This document shows, piece by piece, positions 8,137-15,637 of a stretch of DNA of 20,591 nt. This DNA comes from CAZNKU01 sp045541135. Its GTDB lineage: Bacteria > Bacillota > Clostridia > Monoglobales > Firm-18. The position numbers and the translations under genes are program-made. Numbering within the stretch: position 1 is the first letter of the stretch; every line of letters starts with the position of its first letter. Location: positions 1-20,591 of the forward strand of contig JAZQIO010000092.1 in NCBI GenBank assembly GCA_045541135.1, read 5' to 3'. The notes under the pieces are model-generated. The model did no database searches and was not told the origin of the DNA. It saw only the letters and a program-made list of their open reading frames with translations.

Positions 8137-8248
8137 AACCTTAATCCCCCAAGACTGGGGTTGATGCTTGCCGGTGGCAAGCGCCTATCAACGACCGGAG
8201 CGGACAGCGGAGACCAGTGGGTTGAAGTGTTTATCAAAACACTTTTTT
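8137..8248 (+). ncRNA. Candidate structured small RNA, family not recognised
   Basis: A GC-rich island in an AT-rich intergenic region, with no open frame of note. Visible elements in order: a CCCC/GGGG hairpin with 6-base loop (8147-8160); a two-part stem with TTGAT/ATCAA (8161-8165 / 8187-8191) enclosing GCTTGCC/GGCAAGC (8166-8172 / 8176-8182); a purine-rich stretch with CCG/CGG (8195-8210); a possible closing AACC/GGTT pair (8137-8140 / 8220-8223); and finally an 8-bp AAGTGTTT/AAACACTT hairpin followed by TTTTAT, a textbook plus-strand terminator. No clear promoter was found; a TATATT at 8120-8125 could be a -10 without a good -35. I compared by memory with 6S, SRP RNA, tmRNA, RNase P RNA and common riboswitches and recognised none. 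Alternative: it is the 3' untranslated region of the recO operon read on the minus strand, or a relic repeat. Confidence 0.45.
8225..8248 (+). terminator. Rho-independent terminator ending the structured segment
   Basis: AAGTGTTT (8225-8232), loop ATCA, AAACACTT (8237-8244), then a T run to 8248. It overlaps the stop codon of recO on the other strand. Its U-tract is on the plus strand only, which implies a plus-strand transcript ends here. Confidence 0.75.
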
Positions 8249-8978
8249 ATAAAGATTTAAGATAAATAAGTGATTTTGGTATGTGGCAAATGTGATGCAA
8301 AATATATTCCTCTGCAAAAACTGAAAGCTCGTGCATAACCGTATCATCTGCATTAAAGCTGAAAATGTTTTTTGGATTAGCCGTAGATATGTATTGCATT
8401 GCTTCCAGAGTGCCTTTGGAAATGTTGGGAATTTTACGACAAAGTGAACATTCTGCCACTCCTTCTTCCACGGAAAAGTAATGTAAGTTTTCTGTGCTTT
8501 GGCAGTTGTTGCAATTTGTAAGACGTGGAGTAAATCCTGCTTCGCACATAAGCCTTATTTCGAATACGGGCTTTACCTTTAAATTGTAATCATTTTTTTG
8601 TATGTAGTACACCGTGTTGAGCAAAAGTCTTAAAATGTCAGTACATTCTGCATCCTGTACGGTAATGAAATTTACAAGGTCGCAAATATAATTAACAAGA
8701 GCAACCTTTTCAATATCGTATCGCAATTCAAAGAAATCCATTTTCTTATCGGCGGATACAATGGAATAAATATCCTTGCTTCTGCCTTTTTTCAAAATAA
8801 AATCAGAATAGCAAAACAGCGAACAACCGGAGCTTAGCTTGCTTTTGTAACTTCGTACTCCGGCACCGCTTGCCTGGATTTTACCGTGTTCGGCGGTTAT
8901 AATGGTAAAAATCTTGTTGCCTTCGCCTACTTTGGTTTCTTTAATTATTATTCCCGATGTTGCTATTTCCTTTGTCAA
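8247..8978 (-). CDS. recO: DNA repair protein RecO
   Basis: 243 aa, the usual length for Firmicutes RecO. RecO helps load RecA on single-stranded DNA through RecR in the RecFOR pathway and anneals complementary strands. The N-terminal OB-fold shows the family pattern GIIIKETKVGEGNKIFTIIT followed by HGKI (residues 9-34). The C-terminal zinc site is complete: Cys156 and Cys159 (CNNC), Cys177 and Cys180 (CSLC). The start is TTG at 8978: the codon three places upstream in this frame is a stop, and no ATG fits the conserved N-terminus. AAGGA lies 11 bp upstream. The start overlaps the 3' end of yqzL by 38 bp, suggesting translational coupling. Last gene of the minus-strand operon. Confidence 0.95.
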   Translation of the reverse strand: MTKEIATSGIIIKETKVGEGNKIFTIITAEHGKIQASGAGVRSYKSKLSSGCSLFCYSDFILKKGRSKDIYSIVSADKKMDFFELRYDIEKVALVNYICDLVNFITVQDAECTDILRLLLNTVYYIQKNDYNLKVKPVFEIRLMCEAGFTPRLTNCNNCQSTENLHYFSVEEGVAECSLCRKIPNISKGTLEAMQYISTANPKNIFSFNADDTVMHELSVFAEEYILHHICHIPKSLIYLKSL

Positions 8979-9069
8979 TACTGTTCAATTCCTTTATTTT
9001 TGTATATTCTAAAAAAGCTTCAATGTTTCCTGTGTTTTTAAAAAAATCCCAGCTCATTTGTTCCAGCAT
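8941..9069 (-). CDS. yqzL: YqzL-family small protein
   Basis: A 42-aa frame from ATG at 9069 to TAA at 8941, preceded by GAGGTG. It begins MLEQMSWDFFKNTGNIEAFL. The pattern 'W-x-x-F-x-x-T-G-N-I/V-x-x-[FY]-L' is that of YqzL, which in Bacillus lies in the same place between era and recO. The function is not established. Its end overlaps recO by 38 bp in a different frame. Confidence 0.8.
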   Translation of the reverse strand: MLEQMSWDFFKNTGNIEAFLEYTKIKELNSIDKGNSNIGNNN

Positions 9070-9128
9070 ATAATCACCTCTGTAATTATGTTTGACACCT
9101 AAGGTAATTATATTCTATGAAAAAATTG

Positions 9129-10016
9129 CTATTTTTGTTCCTTGTAACCGAAATTTTTCAGCATCATATCACTGTTTCTCCAGTTATCTTTTACTTTTAC
9201 CCAAAGCTCAAGGAAAACTTTTGAATGAGTGAATTTTTCCAGGTCATATCTTGCCTGAGAGCCTATTTTTTTAAGCATTTCGCCTTTTTTGCCAATAATT
9301 ATTGCTTTGTGGGAATCTCTTTCACAATAAATTGTTGCTGAAATTTTGGTGAGGTCCTTTTCTTCATCATATTTCATAAGATCAGTAGTTACAGCAATGC
9401 CAAATGGAATTTCGTCGTTAAGGTTACGCATAAGCTTTTCGCGTATAAATTCTGCGACAATTTGTTTTTCCGGCTGGTCGGTCAATGTATCATCAGGGAA
9501 AAATTTAGGACCTTCCGGTAACTTATCTTTTATTATTTCCAACAGGGTTTCCAGACCGTCTTTTTTAAGTGCGGAAATCGGCATAATTTCAATAAATTTT
9601 CTGTGTTCGCTAAGCTGTGCTATTATGGGAAGGATACTTTCCTTTTCAACCTTGTCTGTTTTATTGATTACTAAAATTATATTGTCGCTTTTTATTGTAT
9701 CAAGCACCTCTGTTTCTCTTTCGAAGTTGAAAACAGACGCATCTACAATGTAAAGTACAACATCAGCCTCGTCAGAGCCTGCCTCTACTTCCTTCATCAT
9801 AAATTTTCCAAGCTTGTTTTTTGGCTTGTGAATACCGGGAGTATCCACAAACACAAACTGACAGTCATCGTGTGTAAGCACACCCATAATCTGTGTGCGG
9901 GTAGTTTGCGGCTTTGATGAAACCGCAGCAATTTTTTCGCCAAGTACGGCATTTAAAAGTGTGGACTTTCCTGCATTGGGTCTGCCCATAATTGATATAA
10001 ATCCTGATTTAAACAT
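9129..10016 (-). CDS. era: GTPase Era
   Basis: 295 aa, the normal length. Era is an essential GTPase that binds the 3' end of 16S rRNA and checks 30S subunit maturation. G1 GRPNAGKST (11-19), G3 DTPG (58-61) and G4 NKTD (118-121) are all intact; the C-terminal KH RNA-binding domain carries its G-x-x-G loop in IGKKGEM (241-247). Ribosome binding site AGGAGAG is upstream of the ATG. It follows ybeY after only 24 bp; the cdd and dgkA genes usually found at this junction are absent. Its partner YbeY in 16S rRNA maturation is encoded in the same operon. Confidence 0.97.
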   Translation of the reverse strand: MFKSGFISIMGRPNAGKSTLLNAVLGEKIAAVSSKPQTTRTQIMGVLTHDDCQFVFVDTPGIHKPKNKLGKFMMKEVEAGSDEADVVLYIVDASVFNFERETEVLDTIKSDNIILVINKTDKVEKESILPIIAQLSEHRKFIEIMPISALKKDGLETLLEIIKDKLPEGPKFFPDDTLTDQPEKQIVAEFIREKLMRNLNDEIPFGIAVTTDLMKYDEEKDLTKISATIYCERDSHKAIIIGKKGEMLKKIGSQARYDLEKFTHSKVFLELWVKVKDNWRNSDMMLKNFGYKEQK

Positions 10017-10040
10017 ATTTTCTCTCCTGTTAAATTGCTT

Positions 10041-10481
10041 TTAATCTCTTGTTATTCCAAGTTCGTTTAGAATTTCGTCCTGTTTTACATACATTTCCTG
10101 TTCACCGTTTTCGTGGTCATATCCCAAAAGGTGAAGCATTGAATGAGCGGTTAAAAATGCCACTTCTCTTTTTAAACTGTGGTTATATTCTTCCGCCTGT
10201 GCTGCAGCACGCTCTAATGATATTACAATGTCACCAAGCTCTTCGTCGTCAAGATTTCCGTCCTCGTCAAACAATGGGAAGGAAAGCACATCGGTTGGAG
10301 CGTCTTTTTCGCGGTATTCAAGGTTTAGCCCGTGTATTTCCTCGTTGTCCGTAATAAGAACACTTACGTTTCGGGGCTCTACATCTTCATATTCAAAAAC
10401 CTTGTCAATAACAATATTTATGGTTTCTTCAAGCTCTGTGGTAAATTCAATTTTGTTTTGGCTGTTTTGAATGTCGTTCAT
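10041..10481 (-). CDS. ybeY: Endoribonuclease YbeY
   Basis: YbeY is a metal-dependent endoribonuclease needed for 16S rRNA 3'-end maturation and ribosome quality control. With the start chosen here it has 146 aa. The catalytic H-x3-H-x5-H motif is complete in HSMLHLLGYDH (His113, His117, His123), with the family's TDVLSFP at 63-69. I chose the ATG at 10481 (MNDIQ) because AAAGGCGG lies 9 bp upstream. An in-frame ATG at 10517 would add 12 residues, but its nearest AAAGG is only 3 bp away. The start lies inside the end of phoH (35-bp overlap), so the two are probably translationally coupled. Confidence 0.95.
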   Translation of the reverse strand: MNDIQNSQNKIEFTTELEETINIVIDKVFEYEDVEPRNVSVLITDNEEIHGLNLEYREKDAPTDVLSFPLFDEDGNLDDEELGDIVISLERAAAQAEEYNHSLKREVAFLTAHSMLHLLGYDHENGEQEMYVKQDEILNELGITRD

Positions 10482-11451
10482 TTTCTTTTTCCGCCTTTCT
10501 TCTGTCGTCACGCTCATATGCCTTTACAATAGCCTGTACCAACGGATGTCTTACTACGTCTTTTTCCGAAAGTGTGCAAAATTCTATATCGTCAATATTT
10601 TTAAGTATTCTTACAACCTCTTTAAGACCGCTTTTTTTGCCAAAAGGCAAGTCTACCTGAGTTATATCACCTGTAATAATGGCTCTTGAGCCAAAGCCGA
10701 TACGGGTAAGGAACATCTTCATCTGTTCAGGCGTTGTGTTTTGCGCTTCATCAAGTATAATGTAAGAATCATCTAAAGTTCTGCCTCGCATATATGCAAG
10801 GGGAGCAACTTCAATAACTCCACGTTCCACATATCTTTGGTACGCTTCAACGCCAAGCATATCGTAAAGTGCATCGTGCAGAGGGCGAAGGTAGGGGTCT
10901 ACCTTGCTTTGAAGGTCACCGGGCAGAAAGCCAAGGCTTTCACCGGCTTCAACAGCGGGGCGAGTTATAACAATTCGGCTTACTTCCTTCTTTTTAAGAC
11001 TTGTAACAGCCATAGCTACTGCAAGATATGTTTTACCTGTACCTGCAGGACCTATGCCGAATGTAATAGTGTTGTGAGAAATTGCGTCAATATATTTTTT
11101 CTGACCAAGGGTTTTTGCCTTTATAGGTCTGCCCTTTGAAGTAATGCAAACAATATCCTTTTCCAAAGTGTAGAGTTTATCTTCCATATCCTCCTCTACC
11201 ATTGAAATTGCATATCTTACATTTTGCTCGGTGATATTTTCATTGTTTGCAGTCATGCCAATAAGCCCGGAAATGCATCTGTGAGCTTTGTCTGCGGCAG
11301 CTTCCTCTCCGGCAATTTTCAAGGTTGTTCCTCTGTGGACAATGTGAACGTTGTAATGATTTTCAATAATCTTTATATTGCTGTCAAAATTACCGAAAAT
11401 ATTTAAAATCTGTTCCACATTATCAACTTCCAGATGTTTTTCTGTTGTCAT
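10447..11451 (-). CDS. phoH: PhoH-like ATPase
   Basis: 334 aa from ATG 11451. PhoH/YbeZ proteins are P-loop ATPases with an N-terminal KH-like part, linked genetically and physically to YbeY and rRNA processing. Walker A GPAGTGKT is at 134-141 and Walker B IILDEAQN at 231-238. The ITRPAVEAGESLGFLPGD stretch (162-179) and the ITGD-x-x-Q motif near 260 are family hallmarks. I chose 11451 because GAGGAGG lies 7 bp upstream; an ATG at 11481 is in frame but has no good ribosome binding site and sits deeper in yqfD. It overlaps yqfD by 29 bp and ybeY by 35 bp, in keeping with a coupled operon. Confidence 0.95.
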   Translation of the reverse strand: MTTEKHLEVDNVEQILNIFGNFDSNIKIIENHYNVHIVHRGTTLKIAGEEAAADKAHRCISGLIGMTANNENITEQNVRYAISMVEEDMEDKLYTLEKDIVCITSKGRPIKAKTLGQKKYIDAISHNTITFGIGPAGTGKTYLAVAMAVTSLKKKEVSRIVITRPAVEAGESLGFLPGDLQSKVDPYLRPLHDALYDMLGVEAYQRYVERGVIEVAPLAYMRGRTLDDSYIILDEAQNTTPEQMKMFLTRIGFGSRAIITGDITQVDLPFGKKSGLKEVVRILKNIDDIEFCTLSEKDVVRHPLVQAIVKAYERDDRRKAEKENERHSKQPKQN

Positions 11452-12601
11452 CAAGTTCCTCCTCACGACCGATATCTTCAATGCATTCGTAGATTACGGT
11501 CAGCTTGTTATCTTTAATATCAAAGGTGCGGCTAATAATTTCACTGTCCTTGTATTGGGTGTCGAGCTCTTTTAAAAGCAATTCCTTTGTTTGTTCCACA
11601 GTCAGCTTAGTACGTTTTATAACATACTCTTCATACCTGTCTGTTTCAATTCCAATGGGCAGGATTTTACCTTTTCCCAACGATATATAATTAGTATAAC
11701 TTAATATGTCATAATTTTCAAACAAAATTTTATTTTTTATGTATAAATTTAAAGAAAAATCCAATATTTTTAATTTTCTTTTGTTTTTCACCTTACCGGT
11801 TGGCACTTTTTCTTCAATATAATAAGGTAAATCCACGGTTTTTTCATGCCACACCCTTGCCATTATTTCCGCGTCGGAGTTGGAATATTTTATTCCAAGA
11901 TATTTGTTGTCGGTTGCACCGCTTACCAAAAGCTGTCCTTTGTAAACAATGTCACCTTTTTTAACGGCAGCAGTACCGCTTTGTACAAGCACAGATTCTA
12001 TAACCCCGCTTTGGTCTGCAATGATATTTGAAAAGGAGTATTTGTCAAAATGCTCCCTCCTTTGTTCTCTTTCTCGCACATCTATGTAAACGGCTGTACC
12101 GTTTTTGTTAACGGAAACAAAGGAAAGCTCCTCCATATTTGTCATAAGAAAGGTTTGAACTTTTTTTGAATCCACATAAGATGTTGGCACACCTGTTTTA
12201 AGACCGCATTTTTTTGCATATTCCAAAATTAACGTATCGGAAACTTTATCATTTCCCGTTATGTCTATAATCCACACAAATTTGGTAAGGCTCCATAAAA
12301 TTACAAAAAATACAACAAGACCAACGGCAAGAGCCTTTCTTTTTCTGTAACGGTATATGCGGAAACGAAGCCCGTGTTTTTCGGCAATGTGAACCTTGCA
12401 ACCGCAACGCTTGGTTATTTTGTGAAGCTTTTTAAAATCCTTTACTGTAATTTGTGCAGTAATTTCATTTTTGGTTTTTCTTTTAATGTTCCAAAGGTTA
12501 ATTTTGTTTTTTGTACAAAGGTTTATAAATCTTTCGGGAAACAGACCTTTTATTACAACAGAAACGTATCCCCTTATATAATTTGTAATTTTAAAAAACA
12601 C
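11423..12601 (-). CDS. yqfD: Sporulation protein YqfD
   Basis: 392 aa. YqfD is a mother-cell (sigma-E-controlled in Bacillus) membrane protein of sporulation with an unclear biochemical role. The N-terminus (NYIRGYVSVVIKGLFPERFINLC, about 7-29) matches the family start, a basic linker leads to a single membrane span at about 90-113 (ALAVGLVVFFVILW), and a long extracytoplasmic part follows with the ITGN and YIDVREREQ segments typical of the family. The start is GTG at 12601, immediately after the yqfC stop codon, with GGTGGG serving as ribosome binding site inside the end of yqfC. The C-terminal about 10 codons overlap phoH. Confidence 0.92.
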   Translation of the reverse strand: MFFKITNYIRGYVSVVIKGLFPERFINLCTKNKINLWNIKRKTKNEITAQITVKDFKKLHKITKRCGCKVHIAEKHGLRFRIYRYRKRKALAVGLVVFFVILWSLTKFVWIIDITGNDKVSDTLILEYAKKCGLKTGVPTSYVDSKKVQTFLMTNMEELSFVSVNKNGTAVYIDVREREQRREHFDKYSFSNIIADQSGVIESVLVQSGTAAVKKGDIVYKGQLLVSGATDNKYLGIKYSNSDAEIMARVWHEKTVDLPYYIEEKVPTGKVKNKRKLKILDFSLNLYIKNKILFENYDILSYTNYISLGKGKILPIGIETDRYEEYVIKRTKLTVEQTKELLLKELDTQYKDSEIISRTFDIKDNKLTVIYECIEDIGREEELDDNRKTSGS

Positions 12602-12889
12602 CTATTCCCACCCCACGTTGTAAAATTTTCCTTCTATTAGAATGTCGTTTTCCGTAATGGCATTTATAAAAAGCTTTTCACCGCTGAGGCAAAGTATTCT
12701 GCCGGGAGTTTTGATGCGTATTTTCTCGTCGGTGTATTCTAAAATACCCTTGTAATTTTCCACAATTACCTGATTGTCGTTGTAGGAGGTTATTTTTGAA
12801 CAGTTGGAAATAAGGTCTTTCGGCAATTCCAGAGTTTCTGCAAATTTTTCCATTCTGCTTTTGGTTTCAAGCCTTTGTTTTTTTCTCAA
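12602..12889 (-). CDS. yqfC: Sporulation protein YqfC
   Basis: 95 aa, normal for YqfC, which always lies directly before yqfD and is made in the mother cell in Bacillus. The core LPKDLISNCSKITSYNDN and the ENYKGILEYTDEKIRIKT segment followed by GRILCLSGEKL fit the family. The start is TTG at 12889 with GGAGGTG 8 bp upstream; an internal ATG at codon 13 lacks a ribosome binding site. First gene of the minus-strand operon, divergent from spoVV across 74 bp. Confidence 0.9.
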   Translation of the reverse strand: MRKKQRLETKSRMEKFAETLELPKDLISNCSKITSYNDNQVIVENYKGILEYTDEKIRIKTPGRILCLSGEKLFINAITENDILIEGKFYNVGWE

Positions 12890-12963
12890 TTTTATAACAC
12901 CTCCATTTTAAGTATATTCTAAAAGCGGGGATTTAGCATAGTTTTTATTAGGAGGATGATAAT
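12890..12963. promoter_or_regulatory. Divergent control region between yqfC and spoVV
   Basis: 74 bp must hold the promoters of both mother-cell sporulation units. On the plus strand a CATA (12937-12940) resembles the sigma-E -10 core and GTATATT (12912-12918) a sigma-E -35, but the 18-bp gap is longer than the usual 14-15. On the minus strand AATATACT is a poorer -10. I see no sigma-A box. Ribosome binding sites GGAGG (12951-12955, plus) and GGAGGTG (minus) lie at its two ends. Confidence 0.35.
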
Positions 12964-14046
12964 GTGAGAATATCCACTGTGTTTACAGTCTATATACTTT
13001 TGGGTCTTGTGCTTTTGCCGGGGCAATGTATTGCTTCTGCGTCACGGGGCGTTACGCTGTGTGTTGAGGTTATAATACCCTCCCTTCTTCCTTTTTTCAT
13101 ATGCTCTAAAATACTTTTGAAAAATGGCTTTGCCGAAAAAATAAGTCTGCCGTTACGCTTTTTGATGAGACCGTTGTTTAATGTTCCCGGATGCGGTGCC
13201 TTTGCCTTTATCGTGGGTATAATAAGCGGATGCCCCGTAGGTGCAAAAACTGTGGCAGATATGTATGAAGGCTCAATGTGTACAAAGTCTGAAGCACAGC
13301 GTATGCTTTGCTTTTGCAACAATTCGGGACCGCTTTTCATTATAGGCTCTGTTGCAAGCGGTATGCTTGGATTCAGGGATGTGGGATTGCTGCTTTATAC
13401 ATCTCATATAATATCTGCAATTACTGTGGGAATTGCTGTGTCGGGCTACAGAAGAAAAGAAATAATACATAGAGAAAGTCGGTTGATAGGTAAGACATCG
13501 GAAAATATTTTGGGAGATTCTGTAACGGAAGCCGTATCTCTTACGGGTTATGTGTGCGGATTTGTAATTTTTTTTGCAGTTGCCATTGAAATACTTAAAC
13601 AATCGGGAATTGTTATGCTTGTATCACAGCACTTTGAAAGCAAAGGTATTGTTTCCGGCATACTGTACGGTATATGTGAAATGACAAACGGAATATCTGC
13701 CCTTTCTACTCTGTCGGTTACTGTTCCCCAACTGTGTGCCGTTTCATTTATATTGGGCTTTGGAGGAATTTCCGTAATTTTGCAGGTGTATGGCATTGTT
13801 AAAAAATACAACTTTTCATTTACCATGTTTGTGTGTGCCAAATTTATGCAGGGGGTAATATCTGCCGTCGTTACTGTAGCAATGCTTAATTTTACGAAAA
13901 TCAATATGCCGGTTTTTGCCGTAAAAACGGATTACGGCATTTTAAATTCATTGGCACTTTCAATAAATATTTTTGCTGTTTTTGGAATAATAATCCTGTT
14001 TTTGTCAATACTGTATGTAGGCTGTAAAATCCTGCGAAAGGTGTAA
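12964..14046 (+). CDS. spoVV: Sporulation integral membrane protein SpoVV (YlbJ)
   Basis: 360 aa, strongly hydrophobic with about 8-10 membrane spans. SpoVV (YlbJ) is the mother-cell transporter that moves dipicolinic acid across the outer forespore membrane in Bacillus; it belongs to the nucleoside-recognition/gate membrane family. Family signatures seen: IIPSLLPFFI (37-46), LMRPLFNVPGCGAF (67-80), GIISGCPVGAKTVADMY (85-101), and CFCNNSGPLFIIG (116-128). The start is GTG at 12964, because GGAGG (12951-12955) is 8 bp away and the overlapping ATG at 12962 is followed directly by a stop. It sits between the divergent yqfC and the spoIIA operon, and its substrate pathway is shared with SpoVAC encoded 1.7 kb downstream. 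Confidence 0.92.
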   Translation: MRISTVFTVYILLGLVLLPGQCIASASRGVTLCVEVIIPSLLPFFICSKILLKNGFAEKISLPLRFLMRPLFNVPGCGAFAFIVGIISGCPVGAKTVADMYEGSMCTKSEAQRMLCFCNNSGPLFIIGSVASGMLGFRDVGLLLYTSHIISAITVGIAVSGYRRKEIIHRESRLIGKTSENILGDSVTEAVSLTGYVCGFVIFFAVAIEILKQSGIVMLVSQHFESKGIVSGILYGICEMTNGISALSTLSVTVPQLCAVSFILGFGGISVILQVYGIVKKYNFSFTMFVCAKFMQGVISAVVTVAMLNFTKINMPVFAVKTDYGILNSLALSINIFAVFGIIILFLSILYVGCKILRKV

Positions 14047-14057
14047 CAATTCTGTAA

Positions 14058-14085
14058 TGGACAAAACAAAATCTTCCTATATAAT
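14058..14085 (+). promoter_or_regulatory. Candidate promoter of the spoIIA operon
   Basis: TGGACA (14058-14063), 16 bp, TATAAT (14080-14085), a near-consensus sigma-A promoter. Read on the minus strand, TTTGTCCATT overlaps the -35 and matches 8 of 10 positions of a Spo0A box (TTTGTCRAAT). In Bacillus this operon uses sigma-H with Spo0A; I see no sigma-H-type AGGA/GAAT pair here. Confidence 0.5.
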
Positions 14086-14115
14086 AATATACACAAAAAC
14101 AAAGGAGGAAAACAA

Positions 14116-14454
14116 ATGGAAACTTTGCTTGAATACAAGGGTGATACTATGATAGTACGTCTGTCCGGCGAGCTTGACCAACACTATGCCGCAGGACTTC
14201 GTACATCAATAGACACCCAGGTAGCACACAGAGGAATACATAAAATAGTATTCGACTTTTCAAATGTAGGCTTTATGGATAGCTCCGGCATAGGGGTAAT
14301 AATGGGCAGGTACAGGCTAATGCAGTCGGTAGGCGGCAAGGTGTGTGCCTTTGGGGTAAGCCCAAGGGTAGACAAGCTTGTGGAAATGTCCGGCATAAAA
14401 AGAATAGTGAGTATTTATGCAGATGAAGAAACTGCATTACGAAAGGAAGGTTAA
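14116..14454 (+). CDS. spoIIAA: Anti-sigma factor antagonist SpoIIAA
   Basis: 112 aa, a STAS-domain protein. Unphosphorylated SpoIIAA binds SpoIIAB and frees sigma-F in the forespore; SpoIIAB phosphorylates it and SpoIIE removes the phosphate. The phosphoserine loop is intact: FMDSSGIG, with Ser57 equivalent to Bacillus Ser58. The first strand and following loop (IVRLSGELDQHYA, 13-25) are standard. Ribosome binding site AAAGGAGG precedes the ATG. One base separates its stop from the spoIIAB start, so the two are probably translated together. Confidence 0.97.
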   Translation: METLLEYKGDTMIVRLSGELDQHYAAGLRTSIDTQVAHRGIHKIVFDFSNVGFMDSSGIGVIMGRYRLMQSVGGKVCAFGVSPRVDKLVEMSGIKRIVSIYADEETALRKEG

Positions 14455-14455
14455 A

Positions 14456-14881
14456 ATGTCATACAATAACAAAATGAAAATACAGTTTTTAAACAAGTCT
14501 GCCAATGAAGGCTTTGCCCGGGTATCAGTTGCGGCATTTGTCACACAGCTTGATGTTACGGTGGAACAGCTTGCCGACATAAAGACGGCTGTATCCGAGG
14601 CAGTAACAAATTCCATAGTTCACGGTTACGAAGGGCTTACGGGTTATGTAACACTGGAATGTGAAATTAATGATGGTGTTGTGTACATAACGGTGTCGGA
14701 TTGCGGCAGGGGCATTTCCGATGTAGAGCTTGCACGTAAGCCCCTTTACACCTCACGTCCGGAGCTTGAGCGTTCGGGAATGGGCTTTACTGTAATGGAA
14801 ACCTTTATGGATACCGTGGAGGTATCCTCCTCTCTTGGTCTTGGCACAGTGGTAAAGATGTCAAAGCGGTTGCAGGGGTGA
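14456..14881 (+). CDS. spoIIAB: Anti-sigma F factor and serine kinase SpoIIAB
   Basis: 141 aa. SpoIIAB holds sigma-F inactive and phosphorylates SpoIIAA. It has a GHKL/Bergerat ATP-binding fold: N-box with Glu48 and Asn52 (EAVTNSIVHGYEG), G1 box SDCGRGISD (81-89) and G2 box SGMGFTVME (107-115). I chose the ATG at 14456 (MSYNN), with AGGAAGG 6 bp upstream; a longer frame from 14417 would overlap spoIIAA and has no ribosome binding site. Four bases separate the stop from the TTG of sigF. Confidence 0.97.
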   Translation: MSYNNKMKIQFLNKSANEGFARVSVAAFVTQLDVTVEQLADIKTAVSEAVTNSIVHGYEGLTGYVTLECEINDGVVYITVSDCGRGISDVELARKPLYTSRPELERSGMGFTVMETFMDTVEVSSSLGLGTVVKMSKRLQG

Positions 14882-14885
14882 TATT

Positions 14886-15602
14886 TTGGAATATAAAAAT
14901 ATTTTCGAGGCAATATCTCTTGCAAAGGATGGTGATGAACAGGCAAAAGAATATGTGGTAAGCAAAAACACGGGATTGGTGTGGAGCATAGTTCGTAAAT
15001 TTCTGAATAGGGGAACAGAAGCGGACGACCTGTTCCAGATAGGATGTATAGGACTTATAAAAGCAATTGAAAAATTTGATATGAGCTTTGAAGTTCGGTT
15101 TTCAACCTATGCAGTACCTATGATTATGGGGGAAATAAAAAGACACCTTCGGGATGACGGCATCATCAAGGTAAGCCGTAGCCTTAAAGAACTTTCCGTA
15201 AAAGTAAAAACAGCAATGGACAGAATGACAAAGAACCTTGGCAGAGAGCCAACCGTTGCAGAGGTGGCAAAAGAACTGGACGTAAGTGTGGAGGAACTTG
15301 TAATGGCACTTGATGCAACGGTAATGCCGGAATCCATAAATGCAAAAATAGGCGAAGACGGAAAGGAAATAGAATCCCTTATCGGTTGTGATGAGGATAT
15401 GGAGCAGACCGTTGTAAATAAAATAGCAATAAAGGACGCTTTGTCTGCTCTTGCCCCACGGGAAAGGCAAATTATTATATTAAGGTACTTTAAAGATAAA
15501 ACCCAATCCCAGATAGCTGCCCAATTGGGTATTTCCCAGGTGCAGGTTTCGAGAATCGAAAAAAAGGTGCTTGCACAAATGCGGGATAAAATTACTTGCT
15601 GA
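14886..15602 (+). CDS. sigF: RNA polymerase sigma-F factor
   Basis: 238 aa, a group 3 sigma factor of the SigB/F/G type and the first forespore-specific sigma factor. Region 2 core is at 48-65 (DLFQIGCIGLIKAIEKFD) with RFSTYAVPMIMGEIKRHLRD next (71-90), the signature of SigF/SigG. Region 3 contains GREPTVAEVAKEL (119-131). Region 4 has the -35-binding HTH at 207-226. The start codon is TTG at 14886 with AGGGGTG 5 bp upstream; no ATG is available in the right place. Third gene of the spoIIA operon. In many Clostridia spoVAC-spoVAD-spoVAE follows directly; here an inverted-repeat element intervenes and only spoVAC is present. Confidence 0.97.
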   Translation: MEYKNIFEAISLAKDGDEQAKEYVVSKNTGLVWSIVRKFLNRGTEADDLFQIGCIGLIKAIEKFDMSFEVRFSTYAVPMIMGEIKRHLRDDGIIKVSRSLKELSVKVKTAMDRMTKNLGREPTVAEVAKELDVSVEELVMALDATVMPESINAKIGEDGKEIESLIGCDEDMEQTVVNKIAIKDALSALAPRERQIIILRYFKDKTQSQIAAQLGISQVQVSRIEKKVLAQMRDKITC

Positions 15603-15637
15603 TGTAAATAATAGTAACTGATGATTAAATTAACATA

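Noticed and set aside
8137..8224. Known riboswitch or housekeeping RNA (6S, SRP, tmRNA, NiCo, SAH, guanidine)
   Set aside because: None of the conserved cores of these families that I can recall is present, and no coding gene follows on the plus strand for a riboswitch to control.
10482..10517. Longer ybeY start (12 extra residues)
   Set aside because: The nearest ribosome-binding-like AAAGG is only 3 bp from that ATG, whereas the ATG at 10481 has AAAGGCGG at 9 bp and gives the usual N-terminus.
14417..14455. Upstream start of spoIIAB
   Set aside because: It overlaps spoIIAA, has no ribosome binding site, and the family N-terminus fits MSYNN at 14456.
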